Below, piece by piece: positions 1-13,193 of a DNA stretch of 64,000 nt. This DNA comes from Vespa crabro. Lineage: Eukaryota > Arthropoda > Insecta > Hymenoptera > Vespidae. Under the pieces are notes generated by a model. The model had not been told where the DNA came from. It saw only the letters and a program-made list of their open reading frames with translations, and did no database searches. A program made the position numbers and the translations under genes. The stretch covers positions 1-64,000 of the forward strand of contig NC_060965.1 in the NCBI RefSeq assembly GCF_910589235.1. The letters are read 5' to 3'. Numbering within the stretch: position 1 is the first letter of the stretch; each line of letters starts with the position of its first letter.

Positions 1-3000
1 AACCAGGAAAAAAAAACTGCGGACCTAGCCAGTCACAAATCAAGAAGAAAGCAGGAAAAGAAAACTGCGGACGTAGCCAGTCACAACTCCAGAAGAAACC
101 AGGAAAAGAAAAAGGCAAAAAAACTACGAACGTAGCCAGTCACAACTCCGGGAGGAACCAGGAAAAAAAGAGAAAAAATAAATAAAAAAACTACGGACTT
201 AACCAGTAACAACTCCGGAAGGAACCAGAAAAGAAATAAATAAATAAAAAAATTATGGACGTAACCAGGCACAACTCCGAAAGGAACCAGGAAAAAAATA
301 AGTAAATAAAAAAACTATGGACGTAACCAGTCACAACTCCGAAAGGAACCAGGAAAAAAATAAATAAATAAATAAATTATGGACGTAACCAAACGCAAAT
401 CCGGAAAGAACCAGGGAAAAAAAGAAGAAAAAACTACGGACGTGACCAGTCACAACTCCGGAAGGGAACAGTAAAAAAAAAGAAGAAAAAAATTAAAAAA
501 CTACGGACGTAACCAGGCACAACTCTGGAAGCAGACAGGAAAAAAAAACCGCGGACGTAGCCAGTCACAACTCCGGAAGGAACCAGGAAAAGAAAAAGGA
601 AAAAAACCACGAACGTAGGCAGTCACAACTCCGGGAGGAACCAGGAAAAAAAAGAGAAAAAATAAATAACAAAACTACGGATTTAGCCAGGCACAACTAC
701 AGCAGAAACCACGAAAAAAAAATGGAAAAAAAAACTGCGGACGTAGCCAGTCACAGCTCCGGAAGAAACCAGGAAAAAAGCGGAAAAATAAATAAAAAAA
801 ACCATGAACGTAACCAGGCACAACTCCGGAAGGAACCAGAAAAAAAAGAAAATGAAAACTACGCAAGTAGCCAGTCAAAACCGCGGAAGGAACCAGGAAA
901 AAAAAAGAAAAAAAAACCACGAACGTAACCAAACACAAATCCGGAAAGAACCAGGAAAAAAAAGAACAAAAAACTACGGAGGTAGCCAGTCACAACTCCG
1001 AAAGGCAACAGTAATAAAAAGAAGAAAAAAATAAAGAAAAACTACGGACGTAATCAGGCACAACTTTGGGAGCATTCAGGAGAAAAAAACTACCGACATA
1101 GCCAGTCACAACTCCGGAAGGAACCAGGAAAAAAAAGGAAAAAAAAATAAATTAAAATAACTATGAACGTAACCAGGCACAACTCCGGAAGGAACCAGAA
1201 AAAAAAGAAAATTAAAACTACGCACGTAGCCAGTCAAAACAGCGGAAGGAACCAGGAAAAAAAAAGAAAAAAAAACCACGAACGTAACCAAACACAAATC
1301 CGGAAAGAACCAGGAAAAAAAAAGAACAAAAAACTACGGACGGAGCCAGTCACAACTCCGGAAGGGAACAGTAAAAAAAAAGAAAAAAATAACAAAAACT
1401 ACGGACGTAACCAGGCACAACTCTGGAAGCAACCAGGAAAAAAAAACTGCGGATCTAGCCAGTCACAACTCAAGAAGAAAGCAGGAAAAGAAAACTGCGG
1501 ACGTAGCCAGTCACAACTCCAGAAGAAACCAGGAAAAGAAAAAGGCAAAAAAACTACGAACGTAGCCAGTCACAACTCCGGGAGGAACCAGGAAAAAAAG
1601 AGAAAAAATAAATAAAAAAACTACGGACTTAACCAGTAACAACTCCGGAAGGAACCAGAAAAGAAATAAATAAATAAAAAAATTATGGACGTAACCAGGC
1701 ACAACTCCGAAAGGAACCAGGAAAAAAATAAGTAAATAAAAAAACTATGGACGTAACCAGTCACAACTCCGAAAGGAACCAGGAAAAAAATAAATAAATA
1801 AATAAATTATGGACGTAACCAAACGCAAATCCGGAAAGAACCAGGGAAAAAAAGAAGAAAAAACTACGGACGTGACCAGTCACAGCTCCGGAAGGGAACA
1901 GTAAAAAAAAAGAAGAAAAAAATTAAAAAACTACGGACGTAACCAGGCACAACTCTGGAAGCAGACAGGAAAAAAAAACCGCGGACGTAGCCAGTCACAA
2001 CTCCGGAAGGAACCAGGAAAAGAAAAAGGAAAAAAACCACGAACGTAGGCAGTCACAACTCCGGGAGGAACCAGGAAAAGAAAAAGGAAAAAAACCACGA
2101 ACGTAGGCAGTCACAACTCCGGGAGGAACCAGGAAAAAAAAGAGAAAAAATAAATAACAAAACTACGGATTTAGCCAGGCACAACTACAGCAGAAAACAC
2201 GAAAAAAAAATGGAAAAAAAAACTGCGGACGTAGCCAGTCACAGCTCCGGAAGAAACCAGGAAAAAAGCGGAAAAATAAATAAAAAAAACCATGAACGTA
2301 ACCAGGCACAACTCCGGAAGGAACCAGAAAAAAAAGAAAATGAAAACTACGCAAGTAGCCAGTCAAAACCGCGGAAGGAACCAGGAAAAAAAAAGAAAAA
2401 AAAACCACGAACGTAACCAAACACAAATCCGGAAAGAACCAGGAAAAAAAAGAACAAAAAACTACGGAGGTAGCCAGTCACAACTCCGAAAGGCAACAGT
2501 AATAAAAAGAAGAAAAAAATAAAGAAAAACTACGGACGTAATCAGGCACAACTTTGGGAGCAATCAGGAGAAAAAAACTACCGACATAGCCAGTCACAAC
2601 TCCGGAAGGAACCAGGAAAAAAAAGGAAAAAAAAATAAATTAAAATAACTATGAACGTAACCAGGCACAACTCCGGAAGGAACCAGAAAAAAAAGAAAAT
2701 GAAAACTACGCACGTAGCCAGTCAAAACAGCGGAAGGAACCAGGAAAAAAAAAGAAAAAAAAACCACGAACGTAACCAAACACAAATCCGGAAAGAACCA
2801 GGAAAAAAAAAGAACAAAAAACTACGGACGTAGCCAGTCACAACTCCGGAAGGGAACAGTAAAAAAAAAGAAAAAAATAACAAAAACTACGGACGTAACC
2901 AGGCACAACTCTGGAAGCAACCAGGAAAAAAAAACTGCGGATCTAGCCAGTCACAACTCAAGAAGAAAGCAGGAAAAGAAAACTGCGGACGTAGCCAGTC

Positions 3001-4489
3001 ACAACTCCAGAAGAAACCAGGAAAAGAAAAAGGCAAAAAAACTACGAACGTAGCCAGTCACAACTCCGGGAGGAACCAGGAAAAAAAGAGAAAAAATAAA
3101 TAAAAAAACTACGGACTTAACCAGTAACAACTCCGGAAGGAACCAGAAAAGAAATAAATAAATAAAAAAATTATGGACGTAACCAGGCACAACTCCGAAA
3201 GGAACCAGGAAAAAAATAAGTAAATAAAAAAACTATGGACGTAACCAGTCACAACTCCGAAAGGAACCAGGAAAAAAATAAATAAATAAATAAATTATGG
3301 ACGTAACCAAACGCAAATCCGGAAAGAACCAGGGAAAAAAAGAAGAAAAAACTACGGACGTGACCAGTCACAACTCCGGAAGGGAACAGTAAAAAAAAAG
3401 AAGAAAAAAATTAAAAAACTACGGACGTATCCAGGCACAACTCTGGAAGCAGACAGGAAAAAAAAACCGCGGACGTAGCCAGTCACAACTCCGGAAGGAA
3501 CCAGGAAAAGAAAAAGGAAAAAAACCACGAACGTAGGCAGTCACAACTCCGGGAGGAACCAGGAAAAAAAAGAGAAAAAATAAATAACAAAACTACGGAT
3601 TTAGCCAGGCACAACTACAGCAGAAACCACGAAAAAAAAATGGAAAAAAAAACTACGGACGTAGCCAGTCACAGCTCCGGAAGAAACCAGGAAAAAAGCG
3701 GAAAAATAAATAAAAAAAACCATGAACGTAACCAGGCACAACTCCGGAAGGAACCAGAAAAAAAAGAAAATGAAAACTACGCACGTAGCCAGTCAAAACC
3801 GCGGAAGGAACCATGAAAAAAAAAGAAAAAAAAACCACGAACGTAACCAAACACAAATCCGGAAAGAACCAGGAAAAAAAAGAACAAAAAACTACGGAGG
3901 TAGCCAGTCACAACTCCGAAAGGCAACAGTAATAAAAAGAAGAAAAAAATAAAGAAAAACTACGGACGTAATCAGGCACAACTTTGGGAGCAATCAGGAG
4001 AAAAAAACTACGGACATAGCCAGTCACAACTCCGGAAGGAACCAGGAAAAAAAAGGAAAAAAAAATAAATTAAAATAACTATGAACGTAACCAGGCACAA
4101 CTCCGGAAGGAACCAGAAAAAAAAGAAAATGAAAACCACGCACGTAGCCAGTCAAAACAGCGGAAGGAACCAGGAAAAAAAAAGAAAAAAAAACCACGAA
4201 CGTAACCAAACACAAATCCGGAAAGAACCAGGAAAAAAAAAGAACAAAAAACTACGGACGTAGCCAGTCACAACTCCGGAAGGGAACAGTAAAAAAAAAG
4301 AAAAAAATAACAAAAACTACGGACGTAACCAGGCACAACTCTGGAAGCAATCAGGAAAAAAAAACTGCGGACCTAGCCAGTCACAACTCAAGAAGAAAGC
4401 AGGAAAAGAAAACTGCGGACGTAGCCAGTCTCAACTCCAGAAGAAACCAGGAAAAGAAAAAGGCAAAAAAACTACGAACGTAGCCAGTC
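1..4489. repeat. Higher-order repeat of 1.43-1.49 kb inside the purine-rich satellite
   Basis: Blocks of many units recur in the same order. A marker block at 81-272 reappears at 1511-1702, 2999-3190 and in part at 4427-4490. A second marker at 675 recurs at 2163 and 3653, and a third at 1106 recurs at 2594 and 4024. The period is 1430 or 1488 bases. The difference is one extra unit of about 58 bases (accaggaaaagaaaaaggaa type) duplicated near 2030-2130. Copies are nearly identical, which implies recent amplification or gene conversion. To the right of about 4490 the units continue, but the long-range order breaks down. Confidence 0.9.
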
Positions 4490-7400
4490 ACAACTCCGGA
4501 AGGAACCAGGAAAAGAAAGAGGAAAAAAAAACACGAACGTAGGCAGTCACAACTCCGGGAGGAACCAGGAAAAAAAAAGAAAAAATAAATAAAAAAACTA
4601 CGGACTTAACCAGTCACAACTCCGGAAGGAACCAGGAAAAGAAAGAGGAAAAAAAAACACGAACGTAGGCAGTCACAACTCCGGGAGGAACCAGGAAAAA
4701 AAAAGAAAAAATAAATAAAAAAACTACGGACTTAGCCAGTCACAACTCCGGAAGGAACCAGGAATAAATAAATAAATAAATAAACTATGGACGTAACCAG
4801 GCACAATTCCGTAAGGAACCAGGAAAAAAAAATAAATAAAAAAACTGCGGACGTAGCCAGTCACAACTCCGGAAGAAACCTGGAAAAAAAAATAAATTAA
4901 AAAACTGTGGACGTATCAAGGCACAACTCCGGAAGGAACCAGAAAAAAAAGAAAATGAAAACTACACACGTAGCCAATCAGAACTGCGGAAGGAACCAGG
5001 AAAAAAAAAGAACAAAAAACTAAGGACGTAGCCAGTCACAACTCCGGAAGGGAACAGTAAAAAAAAAGAAGAAAAAAATAAAAAAAACTACGGACGTAAC
5101 CAGGCACAACTCTGGAAGCAACCAGGAAAGAAAAACTACGGACGTAGCCAGTCACAACTCCGGAAGGAACCAGAAAAAAAAAGGAAAAAAAACTACGATC
5201 GTAGGCAGTCACAACTCCAGAAGGAACCTGGAAAAAAAAAGAAAAAGTATATAAAAAAACTACGGACTTAGACAGTCACAACTCCGGAAGGAACCAGGAA
5301 AAAAATAAATAAATAAAAAAACTATGGACGTAACCAGGCACAACTCCGAAAGGAACCAGGAAAAAAAAGGAAAAATAAATAAGAAAAACTATGAACGTAA
5401 CCAGGCAGAACTCCGGAAGTAACCAGAAAAAAAAAGAATATGAAAACTCCGCACGTAGCCAGTCAAAACTGCGGAAGGTACCAGGAAAAGAAAAGAAAAA
5501 ATAACCACGAACGTAACCAAACACAAATCCGGAAAGAACCAGGAAAAAAAAAGAACAGAAAACTACGGACGTAGACAGTCACAACTCCGGAAGGAACCAG
5601 GAAGAAAAAAGAAAAAAATCCACGAACGTAACCAAACACAAATCCGGAAAGAACCAGAAAAAGAACACAAAAAACTACAGACGTAGCCAGTCACAACTCC
5701 GGAAGGGACCAGTAAAAAAAAAAAGAAAAAAATAAAAAACTACGGACGTAACCAAGCACAACTCTGGAAGGAACCAGGAAAAAAAACTACGGACGTAGCC
5801 AGTCACAACTCCGGAGGGAACCAGGAAAAAAAAAGGAAAAAAAAACTACGAACGTAGGCAGTCAAAACTCCGGAAGGAACCAGGAAAAAAAAATAAATAA
5901 AAAAACTGTGGACGTAGCCAGTCAGAGCTCCGGAAGGAACCAGGAACGAAAGGGAGAAATGAATAAAAAAAACTATGAACGTAACCAGGCAGAACTCCGG
6001 AAGGAACCAGAAAAAAAAGAAAATGATAACTTCGCACGTAGCCAGTCAAAACTGCGGAAGGAACCAGGAAAGAAAAAGAAAAAAAAACCACGAACAAAAC
6101 CAAACACAAATCCGGAAAGAATCAGGAAAAATAAAGAACAAAAAACTACGGACGTAGCCAGTCACAACTCCAGAAGGGAACAGTAAAAAAAAAGAAGAAA
6201 AAAATAAAAAAACTACGGACGTAACCAGGCACAACTCTGGAAGCAACCAGGAAAGAAAACCTACGGACGTAGCCAGTCACAACTCCGGAAGGAACCAGAA
6301 AAAAAAGGAAAAGAAACTACGATCGTAGGCAGTCACAACTCCAGAAGGAACCAGGAAAAAAAAAAGAAAAAGTATATAAAAAAAACTACGGACATAGCCA
6401 GTCACAACTCCGGAAGGAACCAGGAAAAAAAAGGAAAAATAAATAAAAAAAACTATGAACGTAACCAGGCAGAACTCCGGAAGTAACCAGAAAAAAAAAG
6501 AATATGAAAACTCCGCACGTAGCCAGTCAAAACTGCGGAAGGTACCAGGAAAAAAAAAAGAAAAAATAACCACGAACGTAACCAAACACAAATCCGGAAA
6601 GAACCAGGAAAGAAAAAGAACAGACAACTACGGACGTAGCCAGTCACAACTCCGGAAGGAACCAGGAAAGAAATAAATAAATAAATAAACTATGGACGTA
6701 ACCAGGAACAATTCCGTAAGGAACCAGGAAAAAAAATAAATAAAAAAACTACGGACTTAGCCAGTCACAACTCCGGAAGGAACCAGGAATAAATAAATAA
6801 ATAAATAAACTATGGACGTAACCAGGCACAATTCCGTAAGGAACCAGGAAAAAAAAATAAATAAAAAAACTGCGGACGTAGCCAGTCGCAACTCCGGAAG
6901 GAACCAGGAAAAAAATAAATAGATAACAAATCTATGGACGTAACCAGACACAACTCCAGCAGAATCCACGAAAAAAAATGGAAATAAAAAATACGGACGT
7001 AGCCAGTCTCAGCTCCGGAAGGAACCAGGAAAGAAAGGGAAAAATAAATAAAAAAGAACTATGAACGTAACCAGGCACAACTCTGGAAGGAACCAGAAAA
7101 AAAAGAAAATGAAAACTACGCACGTAGCCAGTCAAAACTGCGGAAGGAACCAGGAAAGAAAAAGAAAAAAAAACCACGAACGAAACCAAACACAAATCCG
7201 GAAAGAACCAGGAAAAATAAAGAACAAAAAACTACGGACGTAGCCAGTCACAACTCCGGAAGGGAACAGTAAAAAAAAAGAAGAAAAAAATAAAAAAACT
7301 ACGGACGTAACCAGGCACAACTCTGGAAGCAACCAGGAAAAAAAATCTACGGATGTAGCCAGTCACAACTCCGGAAGGAACCAGGAGAAAAAAAGGAAAA

Positions 7401-8075
7401 AAAACTACGAACGTAGGCAGTCACAACTCCGGAAGGAACCAGGAAAAAAAAAAGAAAAAGTAAATAAAAATACTACGGACTTAGCCAGTCACAACTCCGG
7501 AAGGAACCAGGAAAATAATAAATAAATAAAAAAACTATGAACGTAACCAGGCACAACTCCAGCAGAAACCACGAAAAAAAAAATGAAAAAAAAAACTACG
7601 GACGTAGCCAGTCACAGCTCCGGATGTAACCAGGAAGAAAAAGGAAAAATAAATAAGAAAAACTATGAACGTAACCAGGCAGAACTCCGGAAGGAACCAG
7701 AAAAAAAAGAATATGAAAACTACGCACGTATCCAGTCAAAACTGCGGAAGGAACCAGGCAAAACAAAAGGAAAAAGAAACTACGAACGTAGGCAGTCACA
7801 ACTCCGGAAGGATCCAGGAAAAAAATAAATAAATAAAAAAAGTATTGACGTAACCAGGCACAACTCCGAAAGGAACCAGGAAATAAAAGGAAAAAAGAAC
7901 TACGGACGTAGCCAGTCACAACTCCGGAAGGAACCAGGGAAAAAGAATGAAAAAATAAATAAAAATCTACGGACGTAACCAGGCACAATTCCGGAAGGAA
8001 CCAGGAATAAAAACTACGGACGTAACCAGTCACAATTCCGGAGTAAACCTGAAACTACTACGGACGTAACCAGAA
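4490..8075. repeat. Irregular part of the purine-rich satellite
   Basis: The same 45-50 bp units continue without the clean 1.43-1.49 kb order seen to the left. Short local duplications are visible: a block at about 4500-4610 repeats at 4620-4730, and a block with taaataaataaataaac spacers at 4765-4850 is echoed at 6675-6740 and 6785-6870. Greater divergence between units than in the left part fits an older array edge. Confidence 0.8.
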
Positions 8076-8753
8076 ATAAATAAGAGTAATTAAGAAGTAA
8101 TTAAGAAATATGTAAGTGGAAACTAAGAAACAACTAATACGTTTCTGGGAGTGAAACAGACGCAACTCGTACAATACAATACAATAATAATAGTAGCATT
8201 CATAAGTTTCTTCTTAATTATGGAAACAGTATAAATAATTTTTTTTGTTAACTATAATCATAATAATACGTATAATAATAGTAAGAATAGGGATATTGGT
8301 AATAATCTTTACACAGTAATAATTATTTTGATATTAGTAATAAGAATAAGCACTACAATGTAATAACATAACTACAGCAGGTAAAAATAGAATATATCTT
8401 GAGAAAAAGTGGCGAACAAATGTACATAGTGTAAATGTTTGTATTAATTAATGTGTTGACATAATTTAATGTATTAACACGTTTAATGCTATGGTGGAGA
8501 GAAATTGTGAACAACTAGGGCTTCGGGGACTACTGCGTCAACATCCACGCTAGATGATGCGTATGAACTGTTTATTTCTTACTTTTATTAAATAAGCAAT
8601 ATTCTGTTTCTCTGAACATTACATATAAAAATTTTTACACCAATCATTTAAAATATTTTCAATGCTTTCTTAATATAACGATGATTCTAATAAAATTATT
8701 ATATTACTATAATAATATTATTATAATATTATAATAGAGAAAAAATAAATATT
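8076..8753. other. AT-rich spacer, no feature seen
   Basis: This is AT-rich DNA between the purine-rich satellite and the foldback element. It holds short runs of taataataat type but no tandem order, no credible open frame and no RNA gene that I can recognise. Confidence 0.6.
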
Positions 8754-9584
8754 ACATTTCGTAAAGCGTTTCATAGCACGTAAGATGCGTTAGATAAAAT
8801 AGTTTTCAGTGAACCTTCGTCGATCGATAATGACAACAAGAAAGGACCATTCGAAGGTCGATACGAGATACCACGTCAGTCTCCTTTCGTACTCCGAGGT
8901 GTAAACGTCGAAATGATATCTTTCCTTACCGCTACATTCACTCGTCATATAGACACAGTCATTTTATAATTATTTAAACAATGTACATACACTCGTAGTA
9001 CGATGAGACATTAATTAAATAATTTTACATTTCGTAAAGCGTTTCATAGCACGTAAGATGGGTTAGATTAAATAGTTTTCAGTGAACCTTCGTCGATCGA
9101 TAATGACAACAAGAAAGGACCATTCGAAGGACGATACGAGATACTACGTCAGTCACCTTTCGTTCTCCGTGGTGTAAACGTCGAAATGATATCTCTCCGT
9201 ACAGGTACATTCACTCATCATATAGACACAGTCATTTTATAATTATTTATACAATGTACATATACTCGTAGTAAGATGAGACAATAATTAAATAATTTTA
9301 CATTTCGTAAAGCGTTTCATAGCACGTAAAATGCGTTAGATAAAATAGTTTTCAGTGAACCTTCGTCGATCGATAATGACAACAAGAAAGGACCATTCGA
9401 AGGACGATACGAGATACCACGTCAGTCTCCTTTCGTACTCCGAGGTGTAAACGTCGAAATGTTTGTAGTATCTCGTATCGTACTTCCAGTGTTCCTTCTT
9501 CTTAGAAGTTCCGAACAAGAAAGAGCGAAAGACAGCAATTTTATCTAACGCGTTTTAAGAGCTATGAAACGCTTTACGAAATGT
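8754..9584. mobile_element. Foldback/MITE-like element with internal 273-bp tandem copies
   Basis: The left end, acatttcgtaaagcgtttca, occurs at 8754, 9027 and 9300, exactly 273 bases apart. The reverse complement of this end, with only a few mismatches over 47 bases, closes the element at 9538-9584 (it ends ctttacgaaatgt). Part of the interior is also inverted: gatacgagatac in the left arm pairs with gtatctcgtatc near 9468-9479. No transposase frame is present, so this looks like a non-autonomous foldback element in which the left arm was amplified in tandem. I could not define a target-site duplication, and the family is unknown. Confidence 0.7.
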
Positions 9585-9773
9585 CATATTGTTTAATTAA
9601 ATTATTAAGACAATTAAAAACTTTTCAATATATTTTTCTAAGAAATTATTTAAAAATTCTTTAACATCTACTCTTATCTTTATGTATTCTAACATAAATA
9701 GCTAAGTAAAATAAAAGTATATTAACGTTTAGTAAGATATGAAATGAAAAAATGTTTAAGTCGGATAAAGACA
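9585..9773. other. Short AT-rich spacer
   Basis: AT-rich sequence between the foldback element and the macrosatellite. I see no gene or ordered repeat in it. Confidence 0.5.
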
Positions 9774-9790
9774 TGCAGCCATTCGCCCGA

Positions 9791-9835
9791 TAATACTTGC
9801 GTTATATGATTTACAATTAGACTTTGCAAGTATTA
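9791..9835. repeat. Conserved hairpin at the head of macrosatellite unit 1
   Basis: TAATACTTGC at 9791-9800 pairs perfectly with GCAAGTATTA at 9826-9835 across a 25-base loop. The same 10-bp stem is present in unit 2 (11255-11264 with 11290-11299) and unit 3 (12770-12779 with 12805-12814), while the loop sequence varies between units. A second potential stem follows immediately: ggtc near 9845 with gagacc near 9878. In unit 3 this second stem is extended by a C-to-T change that restores a pair. Confidence 0.7.
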
Positions 9836-10220
9836 ACGACCCAGGTCCCACCACGTGGAGGTTGCTGCAATTGGAGACCCACGGGCTAACGGTGACTCTA
9901 CTCTAAAATCCGCGTTCCGCGATACCGATCCGCCATACCTTTCCGCTTCAATGCATTGGCTTCTTAACTAACAGGGTATGTGTAGCTTAGCTACTACACA
10001 CCTCTTACAGATAGCTCCACCATTAGCACCGTCCGCTTCAGACATAACGGGTTATTAAGCACATCCGAATTCGTGCTTTCCGAATTTCGAACAAACAAAG
10101 CGCACTCCTTAGAAATACTAATCGCGTCGCGACACTCACGTGTGTGTTATAATTACGTAGATTCTACTGTTAAGCCGAAATTCGCGAAGTACCCCCATCG
10201 AGATTTTAAAGAAATCAAAA

Positions 10221-10273
10221 CGAAGTCCACGGTAGGACCTTTAATCGCGCCCGAACACCCACGCGAGTGTTAG
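10221..10273. repeat. Two-stem sub-repeat, copy 1 of 7
   Basis: This short module contains an aagtcc...ggact(t) stem, then taatcgcgc, then an acac...gtgt stem, and it is followed by cggtgactctac or a close variant. The other copies are at 11685-11737, 13194-13246, 13303-13355, 13409-13463, 13646-13698 and 13770-13825. The loop between the first stem arms alternates between ccggta/acggta and atgata classes. The second stem is strongest in copy 5, which carries the perfect 18-bp palindrome AACACTCACGTGAGTGTT at 13444-13461. Confidence 0.75.
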
Positions 10274-13193
10274 AAGAACGATGACTCTACTCTAGAATTC
10301 GCGATTTCGATACGAACAATCAAACGATATATAATCGCGCCCGAGAACACCAACGCCTGTGCCCGCCGACACGCGCGCCAGTGTTCTTCCTATCCTTCCC
10401 GTATTCGCGCATAGAAATCGATGATGAAACCCGCCATGTGACGAATCATCCGGTCGCTGATGAACCTATCCCTCGATGACCTATACTGTAAAAGAATAAG
10501 ATAAAGAGGAAATAATAAAACAAAAATATATATGAAACAAAATAATATATATATACATATATAAAATACAAATAGAAAATAAATATATATGATTAGATAA
10601 GAGACCTAGAAAAAGAAAAGAGAAGCAGCATGCACCATTCCATCGGACCTACATAAAGCTTAGAAATTATAATTAATAAAAATAGATTAAAAACATAATT
10701 AAAAATATAAACACATAATTAAACACATAATTAAACAAACAATTAAATACATAATTAGAAAGAAACAACATAAATAAATATTAAGAATACATAATTAAAA
10801 GGAAATAACATAATAATAACATAATTGAAAACATAATTCAAAAAAAAGAATATGAGACAGAAAGGAGAGCCGGAGAAAGTAAAAAGATAGCCCCAGAAAG
10901 AAAAGAATATAGACCCCAAAAAAGATAAGACAAGAGAAACAGTTTTATATGATGCTGTGACAGCAACCCGCACAGAAGCCCTCGCCCACAGGCCCCTCCC
11001 ATGGGTCCCACCCGAAATACAAAAAGGATAATTAATGAAAGTAAATAAGAATAAATAGAAATAACAGCGGACAAAAAAGTGTGATAGAAAAATATCCTTT
11101 TAGTTTGTCTAAGAAATTATTGTTCAATATATTTCTGTTAAATTTCTTCTTTTGAAGTATTATTAGCTATACGAAATGAAAATATGTTAATGTTTAGTTG
11201 GAATTAGTTTGAAAAGATACTGGTAAGTAATACAATATGCAGCCATTCGCTCGGTAATACTTGCATTTAAAAATTTACAATTAAACTTTGCAAGTATTAA
11301 CGACCCAGGTCCCACCACGTGGAGGTTGCTGCAATTGGAGACCCACGGGCTAACGGTGACTCTACTCTAAAATCCGCGTTCCGCGATACCGATCCGCCAT
11401 ACCTTTCCGCTTCAATGCATTGGCTTCTTAACTAACAGGGTATGTGTAGCTTAGCTACTACACACCTCTTACAGATAGCTCCACCATTAGCACCGTCCGC
11501 TTCAGACATAACGGGTTATTAAGCACATCCGAATTCGTGCTTTCCGAATTTCGAACAAACAAAGCGCACTCCTTAGAAATACTAATCGCGTCGCGACACT
11601 CACGTGTGTGTTATAATTACGTAGATTCTACTGTTAAGCCGAAATTCGCGAAGTACCCCCATCGAGATTTTAAAGAAATCAAAACGAAGTCCACGGTAGG
11701 ACCTTTAATCGCGCCCGAACACCCACGCGAGTGTTAGAAGAACGATGACTCTACTCTAGAATTCGCGTTTTCGATTCGAACAATCAAACGAAGTTTACTC
11801 GCGCCCGAGAACACCAACGCCTGTGCCCGCCGACACGCGCGCCAGTGTTCTTCCTATCCTTCCCGTATTCTCGCGTAGAAATCGATGTGAATCCTGCCAT
11901 ACGATGTATGATCCGGGCGCAGATGAACCTATCCCTCGATGATCTATCCTGAAAAAAAGAAGCTAAGGAAAAATAAGAGGAAGCAAAAAAATATATAAAA
12001 TAAAACATAATATACACATAGATTATAAATAGAAAATAAATATAATAATAAGTAAATAATATAGAAAATGAACATATATAAATAAATAAGAAAGCTAGAG
12101 AAAGAAACAATAAAAGTGCAGCTCAGCACCATTCCATGGATCCTACCTAAGACCTATAAATCATAATTAATAAGAATATATTAAAAACATAATTAAGAAC
12201 ATAATTAAAACATAATTAGAAACATAAACACATAATTAAACACATAATTAGACACACAATTAAATACATAATTAGAAAGAAACAACATAAATAAATATTA
12301 AGAATACATAATTAAAAGGAAATAACATAATGATAACATAATTGAAAACATAATTCAAAAGGAAAAATATGAGATAGAAACGAGAGCCGGAGTAAGAAAA
12401 GATAGCCCCAGAAAGAGAAGAATAGAGACCCCAAAAAAGATAAGACAAGAGAAACAGTTTTATATGATGCTGTGACAGCAACCCGCACAGAAGCCCTCGC
12501 CCACAGGCCCCTCCCATGGGTCCCACCCGAGATATATAAAGGATAATTAGTGAGAGTAAATAAGAATAAATAGAAATAACAGCGGACAAAAAAGTGTGAT
12601 AGAAAAATTTCCTTTTAGTTTGTCTAAGAAATTATTGTACAATAAATTCTGTGATATTTCTTCTTTCGAAGTATTATTAGCTATATAAGATGGAAATATG
12701 TTAATGTTTAGTTGGAATTAGATTAAAAAAATTATGGAAAAGTAATACAATATGCAGCCATTCGCTCGATAATACTTGCATTATAAGATTTATAATTAAA
12801 CTTTGCAAGTATTAACGACCCAGGTCTCACCACGTGGAGGTTGCTGCATGTGGAGACCCACGAGCTAACGGTGACTCTACTTTACTCTAAAATCCGCGTT
12901 CCGCGATACCGATCCCTTATGCCTTCCGCTTCGGATATTTAGGGCGACTTAGCTAACAGGAGGTATCTAGCCTCAGCTACAGGGACCCCACTTACAGAGA
13001 GCTTTACCGTTCAACACCCTCGCCTCGGGCATAACGGATTATTAAGCACATCTAAATTCGTGCTTCCGAATTTCGAACAATCAAAGCGCATTAATCGCGT
13101 TCGCGACACTCACGTGTGTTATAATTACGTAGATTCTACTGTCCTATCCAAATTCGCGAAGTAATCTAATCGAAATGTCGAAGAAATAAAACA

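Larger units (their letters stand above)
1..8075. repeat. Purine-rich satellite array of about 45-50 bp units
   Basis: The stretch is a tandem array. Each unit has a conserved core of about 30 bases (cggacgtagccagtcacaac, then tccggaaggaaccagg) followed by an A-rich spacer of variable length. The + strand is strongly purine-rich, so the opposite strand reads as long Phe/Leu-rich open frames. Four core types can be told apart: tagccagtcacaactcc, taaccaggcacaactcc, taaccaaacacaaatcc and taggcagtcacaactcc. The array begins before the window and decays near 8040-8075, where the last cores lose their spacing. Open frames on both strands recur with the repeat period and come from the array; I do not call them genes. 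Confidence 0.95.

Noticed and set aside
1..8033. Many overlapping open frames of 60-150 codons on both strands in the left satellite
   Set aside because: They recur with the repeat period, have extreme composition (Lys/Asn/Arg on one strand, Phe/Leu on the other) and follow the tandem units exactly, so they are repeat shadows.
10073..10273. 66-codon frame identical in two macrosatellite units
   Set aside because: Identity is explained by recent duplication of the unit. No family motif is present, and the third unit does not keep the frame.
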